Positions 29,127 through 36,970 of a stretch of DNA of 64,000 nt are shown here, piece by piece. Within the stretch, counting starts at the first letter, position 1; each line of letters opens with the position of its first letter. This DNA comes from Ruania alba (GTDB lineage Bacteria; Actinomycetota; Actinomycetes; Actinomycetales; Beutenbergiaceae), in NCBI RefSeq assembly GCF_900105765.1, contig NZ_FNTX01000001.1, positions 992,001 through 1,056,000 of the forward strand, in the 5' to 3' direction. The position numbers and the translations under genes were made by a program. Below the pieces are notes generated by a model, which was not told where the DNA came from, made no database searches, and was given only the letters and a program-made list of their open reading frames with translations.

Positions 29127-29858
29127 GTGACCACCCGCCTGCAGCTGCTCCCCGCCGTCGACGTGGCAGACGGCCAAGCCGTCCGCCTCGTCCAGGGCGA
29201 AGCCGGATCCGAGACCATCTACGGCGCCCCGATGGACGCCGCGCTCGCGTGGCAGACCGACGGGGCCGAGTGGATCCACCTGGTGGACCTGGACGCGGCG
29301 TTCGGTCGCGGATCCAACGCCGAGCTGCTGGCGGAGGTCGTCGGCCGGCTCGACGTCGACGTGGAGCTCTCCGGCGGGATCCGCGACGACGCCTCCCTCG
29401 AACGAGCCCTGGCCACCGGCTGCCGACGGGTGAACCTCGGGACCGCAGCCCTGGAGAACCCGGAGTGGACGGCGGGTGCGATCGCCCGCCACGGTGACCG
29501 GATCGCCGTCGGGCTGGACGTGCGCGGCACCACGCTGGCCGCACGCGGCTGGACCCGTGAGGGCGGCGACTTGTGGGAGGTGCTCGCTCGCCTGGACGCG
29601 GACGGGTGCTCGCGCTACGTGCTCACCGACGTCACCAAGGACGGCACGCTCAAGGGCCCGAACCTCGATCTGCTCCGTCAGGTGTGCGAGACCACCGCAG
29701 CGCCAGTGGTGGCCTCGGGCGGGGTATCCAGCCTGGCCGACCTGGAGGCGCTGCGCACCCTGACCGACGTCGGGGTCGAGGGAGCGATCGTGGGCAAGGC
29801 GCTCTACGCCGGTGCGTTCACCCTGCCCGAGGCGCTGGACGTCGCCGGGAGGCCGTGA
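29127..29858 (+). CDS. priA: Phosphoribosyl isomerase A (HisA, probably also TrpF)
   Basis: TIM-barrel isomerase acting on ProFAR in histidine synthesis. In most actinobacteria the same enzyme (PriA) also isomerises phosphoribosyl anthranilate for tryptophan, replacing TrpF. Seen: [18 protein letters not shown] with candidate catalytic Asp12, [23 protein letters not shown] and [16 protein letters not shown] with the second Asp168 region. GTG start with GAGAGG upstream. Whether it is bifunctional depends on the absence of trpF elsewhere, which cannot be seen. It overlaps the next gene by 4 bases. Confidence 0.9.
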   Translation: MTTRLQLLPAVDVADGQAVRLVQGEAGSETIYGAPMDAALAWQTDGAEWIHLVDLDAAFGRGSNAELLAEVVGRLDVDVELSGGIRDDASLERALATGCRRVNLGTAALENPEWTAGAIARHGDRIAVGLDVRGTTLAARGWTREGGDLWEVLARLDADGCSRYVLTDVTKDGTLKGPNLDLLRQVCETTAAPVVASGGVSSLADLEALRTLTDVGVEGAIVGKALYAGAFTLPEALDVAGRP

Positions 29859-30604
29859 TCGGACCCGTCCCTGGTTCCGAGGGGGGTGGGCGCTCGCTCC
29901 CGCCCACCTCACCGTTTGCCGGTGACGACGGCGCAGCCCCCGAGGCGCTGGCGCTCGCACTGAGCATGGGGGAGCCGGCCGAGCGGGTGCGTGCCGTGGT
30001 GGGTGCGCTCGCCGGTGTCCGGGTGCTGGTCCCGGTGGTGGCCGAGCTCGAGGAGCGGGACGAGCTGGGCGTTCACGGGGTGGCGGGGGAGAAGTCCGCC
30101 TCTGCAGCCATGGTGACCGTGGAGGCACCCGACGGGCGTGCGGCGATCCCGGTGTTCAGCGGCATGGACACTCTCACCCGGTGGCGGGCAGACGCCCGGC
30201 CGATCCCCGTCGAAGGGCCGCGCGCCGCGCTGGCCGCCGCCTCGGATGCGGACGGGCTGCTGGTTCTCGATCCCGGCGGACCGGTCACCGTGCTGCTGCC
30301 TCGCCCTGCTGTCTGGGCGCTGGCGCAGCAGCGGGACTGGGTCCCCGCGGCGCAGGACCCGGACGTGGGGGATGCGGTGCAGCGCGCGGTCGGTGCGCTC
30401 GAGCAGGTCGCGGCTGTCCGTGTGGAACCGGGGGAGCGAGCCGAACTGCGCGTCGTGCTCGGGCTCGCACCGGGACTGGCTCGCGAGCAAGTCTCGGAGA
30501 TCGTGACCCGGGCCGGGCAGGTGCTCGCGATGGAGGAGCTGGTTGCCGAACGGGTGGACTCGCTGGAGTTCCAGGTCCGACACGTCGAGGCGCCGCCCTC
30601 GTGA
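29855..30604 (+). CDS. SseB-family protein
   Basis: A 249-residue soluble protein with the SseB N-terminal-domain pattern: [13 protein letters not shown], then [20 protein letters not shown] and [15 protein letters not shown], ending in a [16 protein letters not shown] region. SseB-domain proteins next to hisA/priA are common in actinobacteria; their function is not established (the name comes from enhanced serine sensitivity). The frame is open upstream, but the GTG at 29855 overlaps the priA stop (GTGA) and gives the expected N-terminus. It is the last gene before the infC leader. Confidence 0.82.
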   Translation: MIGPVPGSEGGGRSLPPTSPFAGDDGAAPEALALALSMGEPAERVRAVVGALAGVRVLVPVVAELEERDELGVHGVAGEKSASAAMVTVEAPDGRAAIPVFSGMDTLTRWRADARPIPVEGPRAALAAASDADGLLVLDPGGPVTVLLPRPAVWALAQQRDWVPAAQDPDVGDAVQRAVGALEQVAAVRVEPGERAELRVVLGLAPGLAREQVSEIVTRAGQVLAMEELVAERVDSLEFQVRHVEAPPS

Positions 30605-30732
30605 TGCACATCGCATCCGGCGGCCCTGGAGGCCCGCGGCATGGAAGCGCACTGGCGTGCTAACCTGGAGACTGACCGATCGGTCTGGAGCATTGTGTGC
30701 GGGTTCGCCCGAACAGGATGGGCCGGGCCGGT

Positions 30733-30855
30733 ATGCAAGTGGAGACTCTCCCACCCTTGCTCGACAGGACCGGTTCGCCGGTACGACAGAGCCCGGGTCC
30801 CAGGTCGAGAAGCATCCGTGTTTCTCCGTCGCACCCTGTGTGGCGCACCACCTGA
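30733..30855 (+). other. Possible upstream ORF ending at the attenuator hairpin
   Basis: ATG at 30733 opens 40 codons (MQVETLPPLLDRTGSPV...) and the TGA at 30853-30855 meets the first base of the attenuator-like stem. No good Shine-Dalgarno precedes the ATG (GGATGGG is too far upstream), and other frames are also open here, as expected at high GC. Suggestive because of the stop position only. Confidence 0.25.
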
Positions 30856-30887
30856 GCCTCCGCGCGCATCTCGCCCGGGGGCTTTTT
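30855..30887 (+). terminator. Attenuator-like hairpin with U-run in the infC leader
   Basis: AGCCTCCG (30855-30862) pairs with CGGGGGCT (30876-30883), 8 bp with one G-U, 13-base loop, directly followed by T5 (30883-30887). It lies 34 bases before the infC Shine-Dalgarno. U-runs are rare in this genome, which strengthens the reading as an intrinsic terminator or attenuator upstream of the gene. Confidence 0.6.
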
Positions 30888-30933
30888 CCGTGGCAGCGGT
30901 GAAATTGACTTCAACTCAGGTGAGGAGCACCAC

Positions 30934-31509
30934 ATCAGCGAGCCCCGTATCAATGAGCGGATCCGCGTGGCCGAGGTGCGTCTGGTCGGACCAGGCGGCG
31001 AGCAAGTCGGTGTCGTGCGGGTCGAGGATGCGCTCCGGCTGGCCCAGGAGGCCGACCTCGACCTCGTCGAGGTAGCACCCGATGCCCGCCCACCCGTGTG
31101 CAAGCTCATGGACTTCGGAAAGTTCAAGTACGAGTCCGACATGAAGGCACGCGACGCGCGGCGTAACCAGGCGAACACGGTCCTCAAGGAGATTCGGTTC
31201 CGGCTGAAGATCGACCCGCACGACTATGGCACCAAGAAGGGCCACGTCGAGCGGTTCCTCAAGGGCGGCGACAAGGTCAAGGTGATGATCATGTTCCGTG
31301 GTCGGGAGCAGTCCCGCCCGGAGATGGGTATGCGGCTGCTTCAGCGTCTCGCTGACGATGTGGCCGAGCTCGGCCACGTGGAGAGTGTGCCCCGCCAGGA
31401 CGGGCGCAACATGACCATGGTGCTCGGCCCGAACAAGAAGAAGTCCGAAGCCCGCAACGAGCAGCGCCGTCGCAAGAACTCCGCCGAGGACGCGACTACC
31501 GCGGGCTGA
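30934..31509 (+). CDS. infC: Translation initiation factor IF-3, ATC start
   Basis: IF-3 binds the 30S subunit and rejects non-canonical start codons. The first conventional start in frame (30967) would cut off the conserved N-terminus; the upstream codons read [19 protein letters not shown], matching IF-3 families from the first residue. The codon at 30934 is ATC, placed 6 bases after GAGGAG (30922-30927). Rare AUU/AUC starts in infC allow IF-3 to repress its own synthesis, and the same is likely here. The 191-residue protein has both IF-3 domains, with [19 protein letters not shown] as the inter-domain helix. The C-terminus is basic. Confidence 0.93.
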   Translation: MSEPRINERIRVAEVRLVGPGGEQVGVVRVEDALRLAQEADLDLVEVAPDARPPVCKLMDFGKFKYESDMKARDARRNQANTVLKEIRFRLKIDPHDYGTKKGHVERFLKGGDKVKVMIMFRGREQSRPEMGMRLLQRLADDVAELGHVESVPRQDGRNMTMVLGPNKKKSEARNEQRRRKNSAEDATTAG

Positions 31510-31540
31510 GCACGGCCTAACGAAGAAGGACGACACAGAT

Positions 31541-31735
31541 ATGCCGAAGAACAAGACGAACTCCGGTGCCAAGAAGCGCTTCCGGCTCACCGGGTCCGGG
31601 AAGGTCATGCGCGAGCGTGCCCGCCACGTCCACAAGTTCCAGGAGCGCAGCAGCCGTCAGGCTCGCCGCCTCGTGAACGACGTGGAGGTCGCCCCGGCCG
31701 ACGCGAAGAAGATCAAGAAGCTGCTCGGCAAGTAA
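31541..31735 (+). CDS. rpmI: 50S ribosomal protein L35
   Basis: A 64-residue, Lys/Arg-rich ribosomal protein: MPKNKTNSGAKKRFRLTGSG at the start and ADAKKIKKLLGK at the end. It sits in the conserved infC-rpmI-rplT order, 31 bases after infC and 29 before rplT. Complete and of normal length. Confidence 0.97.
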   Translation: MPKNKTNSGAKKRFRLTGSGKVMRERARHVHKFQERSSRQARRLVNDVEVAPADAKKIKKLLGK

Positions 31736-31764
31736 CGCCGGCCCCCGAACGCAAGGAGTAAGAC

Positions 31765-32154
31765 GTGGCACGCGTCAAGCGGGCGGTCAACGCCCACAAG
31801 AAGCGCAGGACTGTACTCGAGCGCGCCAGCGGTTACCGCGGCCAGCGCTCCCGGCTGTACCGCAAGGCCAAGGAGCAGGTGACGCACTCGTTCACCTACT
31901 CCTACCGCGACCGCAAGGCGAAGAAGGGCGACTTCCGTCGTCTGTGGATCCAGCGGATCAACGCTGCGGCGAGGGCCGAGGGCCTCACCTACAACCGCCT
32001 GATCCAGGGCCTCAAGGCTGCTGAGGTGGAGGTGGACCGTCGGGTGCTCGCCGACCTCGCCGTGAACGACGCCGCCGCCTTCAAGGCGCTCGTCGAGACC
32101 GCGAAGAAGGCGCTCCCTGAGGACGTCAACGCTCCGAAGAACTCGGCTGCCTGA
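31765..32154 (+). CDS. rplT: 50S ribosomal protein L20
   Basis: Primary 23S rRNA-binding protein needed early in 50S assembly; in several bacteria it also represses its own operon. The 129-residue sequence has the usual basic N-terminal extension ([20 protein letters not shown]) and the folded C-terminal half with [26 protein letters not shown] start follows AAGGAG (31753-31758). Slightly longer than usual because of the C-terminal [12 protein letters not shown] tail. A strong hairpin follows. Confidence 0.97.
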   Translation: MARVKRAVNAHKKRRTVLERASGYRGQRSRLYRKAKEQVTHSFTYSYRDRKAKKGDFRRLWIQRINAAARAEGLTYNRLIQGLKAAEVEVDRRVLADLAVNDAAAFKALVETAKKALPEDVNAPKNSAA

Positions 32155-32176
32155 CGTTAGCCTCGCTGACCACGAC

Positions 32177-32209
32177 GGCGCCCCTCCCGATCCGTTCGGG
32201 AGGGGCGCC
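32177..32209 (+). terminator. Terminator after rplT
   Basis: Perfect 14-bp inverted repeat (32177-32190 with 32196-32209), 5-base loop, 22 bases past the rplT stop, followed by TTCTC. It may also serve the convergent lipoprotein gene. Confidence 0.8.
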
Positions 32210-32232
32210 TTCTCATGTGTCCCCCAGGTGGC

Positions 32233-32898
32233 TCAGCCGGTGGCTACGTCCGCCCACGGGTCGTTCTCGTCGACCCCGTGCATGACGGGCCGGATGACGG
32301 CGGCGACGGTTTCCCACTCGGACTCGTCGATCGCGCCGCCCGGGCAGCTGAACCGGAGGGCTAGTGTCTGGCTCGACTCCGACCCGTCATAGTCATGCAC
32401 GGTCGTCACCCGGGCCAGAGCTCGGACGGCCTGGTCACCGCTCATCCAATCGGCGCTGACGAACATCAGCGTGCGGGCCGGGTCGTTGTCCTCCCCGGCG
32501 CCGCTGGTGACCAGCTCCAGGTCGGCGGTGCCGGGGTCGGCGGCGCCGTCGGCCGTGGCCATCGCGCGCACCTCGTCGACGGAGGCCGTGCGCACGTCCG
32601 GTGTGACGCCGGTGGAGGTCTCCCCGCGTGCCGCGAGGGTGCACCCGCCGTCGGCGACGAGGATGTCGCTCCAGTCGCTCGACAGCGACTCCAGCACATC
32701 GTCCCGCTGGTAGCCGGCAGGGGCCTCCAGCACCACCAGCGAGGGTGACTGGGTGTCGGTCTCGGCCGCGGTGGACTCGGGAGTCTGCGATGGAGTCGGC
32801 GATCCGTCGTCCCCCGACCCGGCGCCGGTGCAGGCCGTCAGCGCGAGAACCATGGCTGAGGTGGCCACCAGCCGGTGAGTCAGTGACCGTGCATCCAT
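32233..32898 (-). CDS. Putative secreted lipoprotein, unknown function
   Basis: Not recognised beyond its export signal. The first 23 residues (MDARSLTHRLVATSAMVLAL then TAC) form a lipoprotein signal peptide with lipobox L-T-A-C23, followed by a Gly/Ser/Thr/Pro-rich tether (about 24-50) and a globular domain of about 170 residues containing two cysteines (ADGGCTL, RFSCPGG) that could pair. LspA encoded at 16444-17094 would process it. GGAG lies 9 bases before the chosen ATG; a much longer frame continues upstream but over katG antisense and is not credible. Diverges from katG. Confidence 0.8.
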   Translation of the reverse strand: MDARSLTHRLVATSAMVLALTACTGAGSGDDGSPTPSQTPESTAAETDTQSPSLVVLEAPAGYQRDDVLESLSSDWSDILVADGGCTLAARGETSTGVTPDVRTASVDEVRAMATADGAADPGTADLELVTSGAGEDNDPARTLMFVSADWMSGDQAVRALARVTTVHDYDGSESSQTLALRFSCPGGAIDESEWETVAAVIRPVMHGVDENDPWADVATG

Positions 32899-33019
32899 CG
32901 GTTCGCTCCATCCGGTTGACGTGGGGGCTGCCCCACACCCAGCCATGTCCGGCACGACCGCAGTGCTTACATCACGGGATGAGCTCTGACGGCGAGCAGG
33001 CCACGTGCCCGCACCGGGA

Positions 33020-33049
33020 TGACACAGTGTCAGCGTGAGCGCATAGGGT
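33020..33049 (+). promoter_or_regulatory. Putative katG promoter with operator-like palindrome
   Basis: TGACACAGTGTCA (33020-33032) is a perfect 6+1+6 inverted repeat lying where the -35 should be, upstream of a -10-like TAGGGT (33044-33049). Transcription would start near 33056, giving a leader of about 47 bases before katG. A regulator binding here could control katG; no furA gene is adjacent. Confidence 0.5.
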
Positions 33050-33102
33050 GGATCTGTCTGGGCCCGAGCCCGCCTGCCCGACCGTTGCCACGAGAGGAAC
33101 CC

Positions 33103-35298
33103 ATGTCCGAGAACGACACGATGACGGCCTGCCCGGTCGCCCACGACGGCCTCCCGCACCCCACCCAGGGTGACCAGAACCGGCACTGGTGGCCGAACCG
33201 GCTGAACGTGAAGCTGCTGGCCAAGCACGCTGACGTGATCGACCCGATGGACGACGACTTCGACTACGCCGCCGAGTTCTCCAGCCTCGATCTCGCTGCG
33301 GTGAAGCAGGACATCGCCGCGGTGCTGACCGACTCGAAGGACTTCTGGCCGGCCGACTTCGGCCACTACGGCCCGCTGATGATCCGGATGGCCTGGCACT
33401 CCGCCGGCACCTACCGGGTCAGTGACGGTCGTGGTGGCGCCAGCCAGGGGCAGCAGCGGTTCGCGCCGCTGAACTCCTGGCCGGACAACGGCAACCTGGA
33501 CAAGGCCCGCCGGGTGTTGTGGCCGGTGAAGAAGAAGTACGGCAAGAAGCTCTCCTGGGCCGACCTGATCGTTCTCGCCGGGAACGTGGCGCTGGAGTCG
33601 ATGGGCTTTAGGCCCCTCGGCTTCGCCGGCGGCCGTGAGGACGTCTGGGAGCCCGAGGACGAGGCGTACTGGGGCACCGAGGTCGAGTGGCTCGGCAGCG
33701 ACAAGCGCATCACCACCGACACCGGTGAGCGGGTGCTCGACCGCTCCCTCGGCGCCACCCACATGGGCCTGATCTACGTGAACCCGGAGGGTCCTGAGGG
33801 CGAACCGGACCCGGTCGCCGCCGCGCACGACATCCGCGTGACATTCCGCCGGATGGCGATGACCGACGAGGAGACCGCCGCCCTGATCGTCGGCGGGCAC
33901 ACCTTCGGCAAGACCCACGGTGCGCACCCGGACGACAAGCAGGGCCCCGAGCCCGAGGGTGCACCGCTGGAGGCCCAGGGTCTGGGCTGGACCAACGGGC
34001 ACGGCACTGGCAAGGGCGGGGACAGCCTCACCTCTGGGATCGAGGTCACCTGGACGTCCACGCCCACCCGGTGGGGGAACGAGTTCCTGCAGAACCTCTA
34101 CGGCTTCGAGTGGGAACTGTCGGCCAGCCCGGCCGGCAAGCACCAGTGGGTGGCCAAGGATGCTCCCGAGACCATCCCGGACGCCCACGCGGACGGCGTG
34201 AAGCACCGGCCCACGATGCTCACCACCGACCTGTCGATGCGGCTGGACCCCGGGTTCGAGGCGATCACCCGGCGGTGGCTGGACCACCCGGAGGAGCTGG
34301 AGGATGCGTTCGCGCGTGCCTGGTACAAGCTGACCCACCGGGACATGGGACCGATCCAGCGCTACCTCGGCCCGGAGGTGCCGGACGAGGTCTTCGCCTG
34401 GCAGGACCCGCTGCCCGACCGTGGCGACTACACGCTCAGCGACGCTGACGTGGCCGCCCTCAAGGAGCAGATCCTCGGCACCGGGCAGAGCATCTCCGCT
34501 CTGGTCAAGGCGGCCTGGGCCGCTGCCTCCACGCACCGCGTCAGTGACAAGCGTGGCGGGGCGAACGGCGCACGGATCGCCCTGGAACCGCAGAACGCCT
34601 GGGCAGTGAACGATCCGGATGAGCTGGCTGGTGTGCTGGATGCGCTGCGCGGTGTACAGGCCGGGTTCGGTCGGCCGGTGTCATTGGCCGACCTGGTCGT
34701 CCTGGCGGGTACGGCGGCGATCGAGAAGGCCGCCGCGGACGCCGGGACGCCGATCGGCGTGCCGTTCACGCCGGGCCGGGTGGACGCCACCCAGGAGCAG
34801 ACCGATGTGGAGCAGTTCGGCTACCTCGAGCCGGTCACCGACGGTTTCCGCAACTGGATCGGCGAGCACGCCGACCTTCCGGCGGAGTACCACCTCATCG
34901 ACCGGGCCAATCTGCTCTCGCTCAGCGCCCCCGAGATGACGGTGCTCATCGGTGGCCTGCGGGTGCTCGGCGCGAACAGTGGTGGTAGCCGGCATGGTGT
35001 GTTCACCGACCGTACGGGGCAGCTCACGAACGACTACTTCGTGAACCTCCTCGACCTCGGCCACACCTGGACGCCCCTGGACGGCGACGGACTGGGTACC
35101 ACCACCTACGCGTGCACCGATGACGCCACCGGCGAGCAGAAGTGGACCGGAACACGGGTGGACTTGCTCTTCGGCTCGAACTCCGAACTGCGGGCCCTCG
35201 CCGAGGTGTACGCCGGTGATGACGCAGGTGAGAAGTTCGTCCGCGACTTCGTGGCCGCCTGGACCAAGGTGATGGACCTGGACCGCTACGACGTCTGA
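33103..35298 (+). CDS. katG: Bifunctional catalase-peroxidase KatG
   Basis: Heme enzyme that removes hydrogen peroxide and has peroxidase activity. Active-site residues map well: distal Arg95, Trp98 and His99 ([11 protein letters not shown]); the covalent Trp-Tyr-Met adduct needed for catalase activity as Trp98, Tyr225 (LIYVNPEGP) and Met251 (RRMAMTDEE); proximal His266 ([10 protein letters not shown]). Ser311 (TSGIEV) corresponds to the serine where isoniazid resistance maps in M. tuberculosis. 731 residues with N- and C-terminal peroxidase halves. The ATG at 33103, after AGAGGAA, is chosen over the upstream 33019. Transcribed alone. Confidence 0.97.
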   Translation: MSENDTMTACPVAHDGLPHPTQGDQNRHWWPNRLNVKLLAKHADVIDPMDDDFDYAAEFSSLDLAAVKQDIAAVLTDSKDFWPADFGHYGPLMIRMAWHSAGTYRVSDGRGGASQGQQRFAPLNSWPDNGNLDKARRVLWPVKKKYGKKLSWADLIVLAGNVALESMGFRPLGFAGGREDVWEPEDEAYWGTEVEWLGSDKRITTDTGERVLDRSLGATHMGLIYVNPEGPEGEPDPVAAAHDIRVTFRRMAMTDEETAALIVGGHTFGKTHGAHPDDKQGPEPEGAPLEAQGLGWTNGHGTGKGGDSLTSGIEVTWTSTPTRWGNEFLQNLYGFEWELSASPAGKHQWVAKDAPETIPDAHADGVKHRPTMLTTDLSMRLDPGFEAITRRWLDHPEELEDAFARAWYKLTHRDMGPIQRYLGPEVPDEVFAWQDPLPDRGDYTLSDADVAALKEQILGTGQSISALVKAAWAAASTHRVSDKRGGANGARIALEPQNAWAVNDPDELAGVLDALRGVQAGFGRPVSLADLVVLAGTAAIEKAAADAGTPIGVPFTPGRVDATQEQTDVEQFGYLEPVTDGFRNWIGEHADLPAEYHLIDRANLLSLSAPEMTVLIGGLRVLGANSGGSRHGVFTDRTGQLTNDYFVNLLDLGHTWTPLDGDGLGTTTYACTDDATGEQKWTGTRVDLLFGSNSELRALAEVYAGDDAGEKFVRDFVAAWTKVMDLDRYDV

Positions 35299-35316
35299 TC
35301 GCAACACCGGCTGGGC

Positions 35317-35358
35317 AACGTTGTGGTCGGAAATCGGCCGAGAATCGGCCACAACGTT
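35317..35358. terminator. Inverted repeat between katG and the SpoU gene
   Basis: AACGTTGTGGTCGG (35317-35330) pairs with TCGGCCACAACGTT (35345-35358), 14 bp including two G-U pairs, around a 14-base loop that itself repeats ATCGGCC. No U-run follows. It may terminate katG, or be a dispersed palindromic element. Confidence 0.5.
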
Positions 35359-35399
35359 CCCCCGGCAGGACGGATTCGTCACCGGGCCCGAGAGCACGG

Positions 35400-35415
35400 G
35401 ATACTGGCACGCGTG
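35400..35415 (+). promoter_or_regulatory. Leaderless -10 of the SpoU methyltransferase gene
   Basis: GATACT at 35400-35405 is 7 bases before the GTG at 35413, selecting this start within a frame that is open further upstream. Confidence 0.5.
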
Positions 35416-36273
35416 AGTGTCGAGGTGACCAACCCGAGGTCGGATCGGGTGCGCTCCGTGCGAGCACTGGCCCAGGCGTCGGCACGCTCGCGGCGGGATC
35501 AGTTCCTCGTCGAGGGCCCGCAAGGGGTCCGTGAGGCCGTTCGGTTCGCGGCGGACCAGGTGCGGGACGTCTACCTCACCGCGGAGGCCGCGGCGCGTCA
35601 CCCGGAGATCGAGGACACCGCCCGCGCCGCCGGGCTCTACGTGCACCCGACCGCGCCGGAAGCGCTCAGCGCAATGAGCGAAGATGCCCAGGGCGTCCTG
35701 GCCGTACTGCAGCGCCGCAAGGTGAGCGTGACCGCCGCACTCGCCGGAGAGCCCCGACTGGTGGCCCTACTGCACCAGGTCCGCGATCCCGGCAACGCCG
35801 GCACCGTGATCCGTGCCGCCGACGCCGCCGGAGCCGACGGGTGCATCCTCAGCCACGGAAGCGTCGACGTGCATAACCCCAAGGTGGTGCGCTCGACCGT
35901 CGGATCCCTGTTCCACCTGCCCACCGCCACCGGCGCCGACCTCGCCGAGACGATCGCGACGGCCAGGGCCGCCGGGCTGCAGGTGCTCGCCGCCGACGGT
36001 GCCGGATCGCTGGACCTCGACGACGTCGCCGACAGTGCCGACAGCGCCGACAGTGCCGTCGACACCGAGGCCACCACCGCGGTGACGCTGGCCCGGCCCA
36101 CCCTGTGGCTCTTCGGCAACGAGGCCCACGGCCTGGGCGAGGCCGAACGGGACCTGGCGGACGCCGTCGTGCGTATCCCGATCCACGGCCACGCCGAGTC
36201 CCTCAACCTCGCCATGGCGGCCACGATCTGCCTGTACACCTCCGCTCGCGCGCAACGGCGCGCGCACCGCTGA
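35413..36273 (+). CDS. SpoU/TrmH-family RNA 2'-O-methyltransferase
   Basis: SAM-dependent SPOUT-fold enzyme that methylates ribose 2'-OH, most likely in 23S rRNA. An N-terminal RNA-binding domain (RSRRDQFLVEGPQGVREA) is followed by the three SpoU motifs: RDPGNAGTVIRAADAAGA, LWLFGNEAHGL and IPIHGHAESLNLAMA, forming the knotted SAM site. In related actinobacteria this gene directly follows rplT and precedes pheS; here katG lies before it. A 9-bp unit repeated three times (36028-36054) codes an ADSADSADS loop. 286 aa from the GTG at 35413. Confidence 0.9.
   Translation: MSVEVTNPRSDRVRSVRALAQASARSRRDQFLVEGPQGVREAVRFAADQVRDVYLTAEAAARHPEIEDTARAAGLYVHPTAPEALSAMSEDAQGVLAVLQRRKVSVTAALAGEPRLVALLHQVRDPGNAGTVIRAADAAGADGCILSHGSVDVHNPKVVRSTVGSLFHLPTATGADLAETIATARAAGLQVLAADGAGSLDLDDVADSADSADSAVDTEATTAVTLARPTLWLFGNEAHGLGEAERDLADAVVRIPIHGHAESLNLAMAATICLYTSARAQRRAHR
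36028..36054 (+). repeat. 3 x 9-bp tandem repeat inside the SpoU gene
   Basis: GCCGACAGT, GCCGACAGC, GCCGACAGT in tandem encode ADSADSADS in a surface-loop region between the SAM-fold strands. In-frame expansion or contraction is possible. Confidence 0.85.
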
Positions 36274-36298
36274 ACCACCCACGACGACGGGAGATCCC

Positions 36299-36967
36299 TT
36301 GTCCGAGCACCTCACCGCGGCCCCCGACCAGGTCAGCAACCTCACCGAGCGCATCCTCGCGCGCGCCGGCGGCGACGACGGGCGGATCCTGATCGGCATC
36401 ATCGGCGCCCCGGGCGCCGGGAAGTCCACCCTCACCGACGCCCTGCAGGGGGCGCTCGCCGCGCACGGGCTGACCTCCGCCGTCGTGGGAATGGACGGCT
36501 TCCATCTCGCCCAGAGCGAGCTGGAGCGCCTCGGCCGGGCCGACCGCAAGGGCGCCATCGACACCTTCGACGCACACGGATACGTGGCGCTGCTGCGCCG
36601 GTTGCATGACCAGCGGCCCGGCGACGGCGTGATCTACGCCCCACGCTACGTGCGCGGCGCGATCGAGGAGTCCATCGGCAGTGCGGTGCCGGTGACGGCC
36701 GACATCCGCGTGGTGCTCACCGAGGGCAACTACCTCCTCGCGGACACCCCACCGTGGGACGAGATCGGCGAGATTCTGGATGAGACCTGGTACCTGGCCA
36801 CCGACCCGGTCGGCCGGCGCGACCGTCTGCTGACCCGGCACCTGGCCAACGGCAAGACCATGGAGCGCGCCCTCGCCTTCACCGACGGCTCCGACGCTCG
36901 CAACGCTGAGCTCATCGAGTCCACCGCACCCCGTGCCGACGTGCAGGTGGCCTGGCAGGAGGCCTGA
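36299..36967 (+). CDS. P-loop nucleoside/sugar kinase-like protein
   Basis: A 222-residue kinase of the uridine kinase/pantothenate kinase-like P-loop group (PRK09270-type). Walker A is IGAPGAGKSTLTDAL, followed by VVGMDGFHLAQSELERLGR, which resembles the substrate-binding Asp-Gly-Phe-His motif of this group, and RVVLTEGNYLLADTPPWDEI. The true substrate is unknown; fructose, nucleoside or pantothenate-type substrates are all possible. TTG start 25 bases after the methyltransferase, with GGGAGA upstream. Its stop lies 3 bases from the convergent mgtE stop. Confidence 0.82.
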   Translation: MSEHLTAAPDQVSNLTERILARAGGDDGRILIGIIGAPGAGKSTLTDALQGALAAHGLTSAVVGMDGFHLAQSELERLGRADRKGAIDTFDAHGYVALLRRLHDQRPGDGVIYAPRYVRGAIEESIGSAVPVTADIRVVLTEGNYLLADTPPWDEIGEILDETWYLATDPVGRRDRLLTRHLANGKTMERALAFTDGSDARNAELIESTAPRADVQVAWQEA

Positions 36968-36970
36968 GAG

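Larger units (their letters stand above)
30605..30933 (+). promoter_or_regulatory. infC leader region: promoter, palindrome, small ORF, attenuator
   Basis: This 329-base stretch holds no established gene. In order: a -10-like TAACCT at 30661-30666; a perfect 12-bp palindrome GACCGATCGGTC at 30674-30685, about where transcription would start; a possible 40-codon ORF (30733-30855); a stem with a UUCG tetraloop (30769-30782); a hairpin followed by U5 (30855-30887); and the infC ribosome-binding site GAGGAG at 30922-30927. The arrangement suggests regulated transcription of infC-rpmI-rplT. Confidence 0.6.

Noticed and set aside
32899-34536. Long upstream extension of the lipoprotein frame into katG antisense
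   Set aside because: The lipoprotein signal peptide starts at 32898; the extension is katG shadow.
36028-36054. Tandem 9-bp units considered as a CRISPR-like or phase-variation array
   Set aside because: In-frame codon repeat without spacers, only three units.
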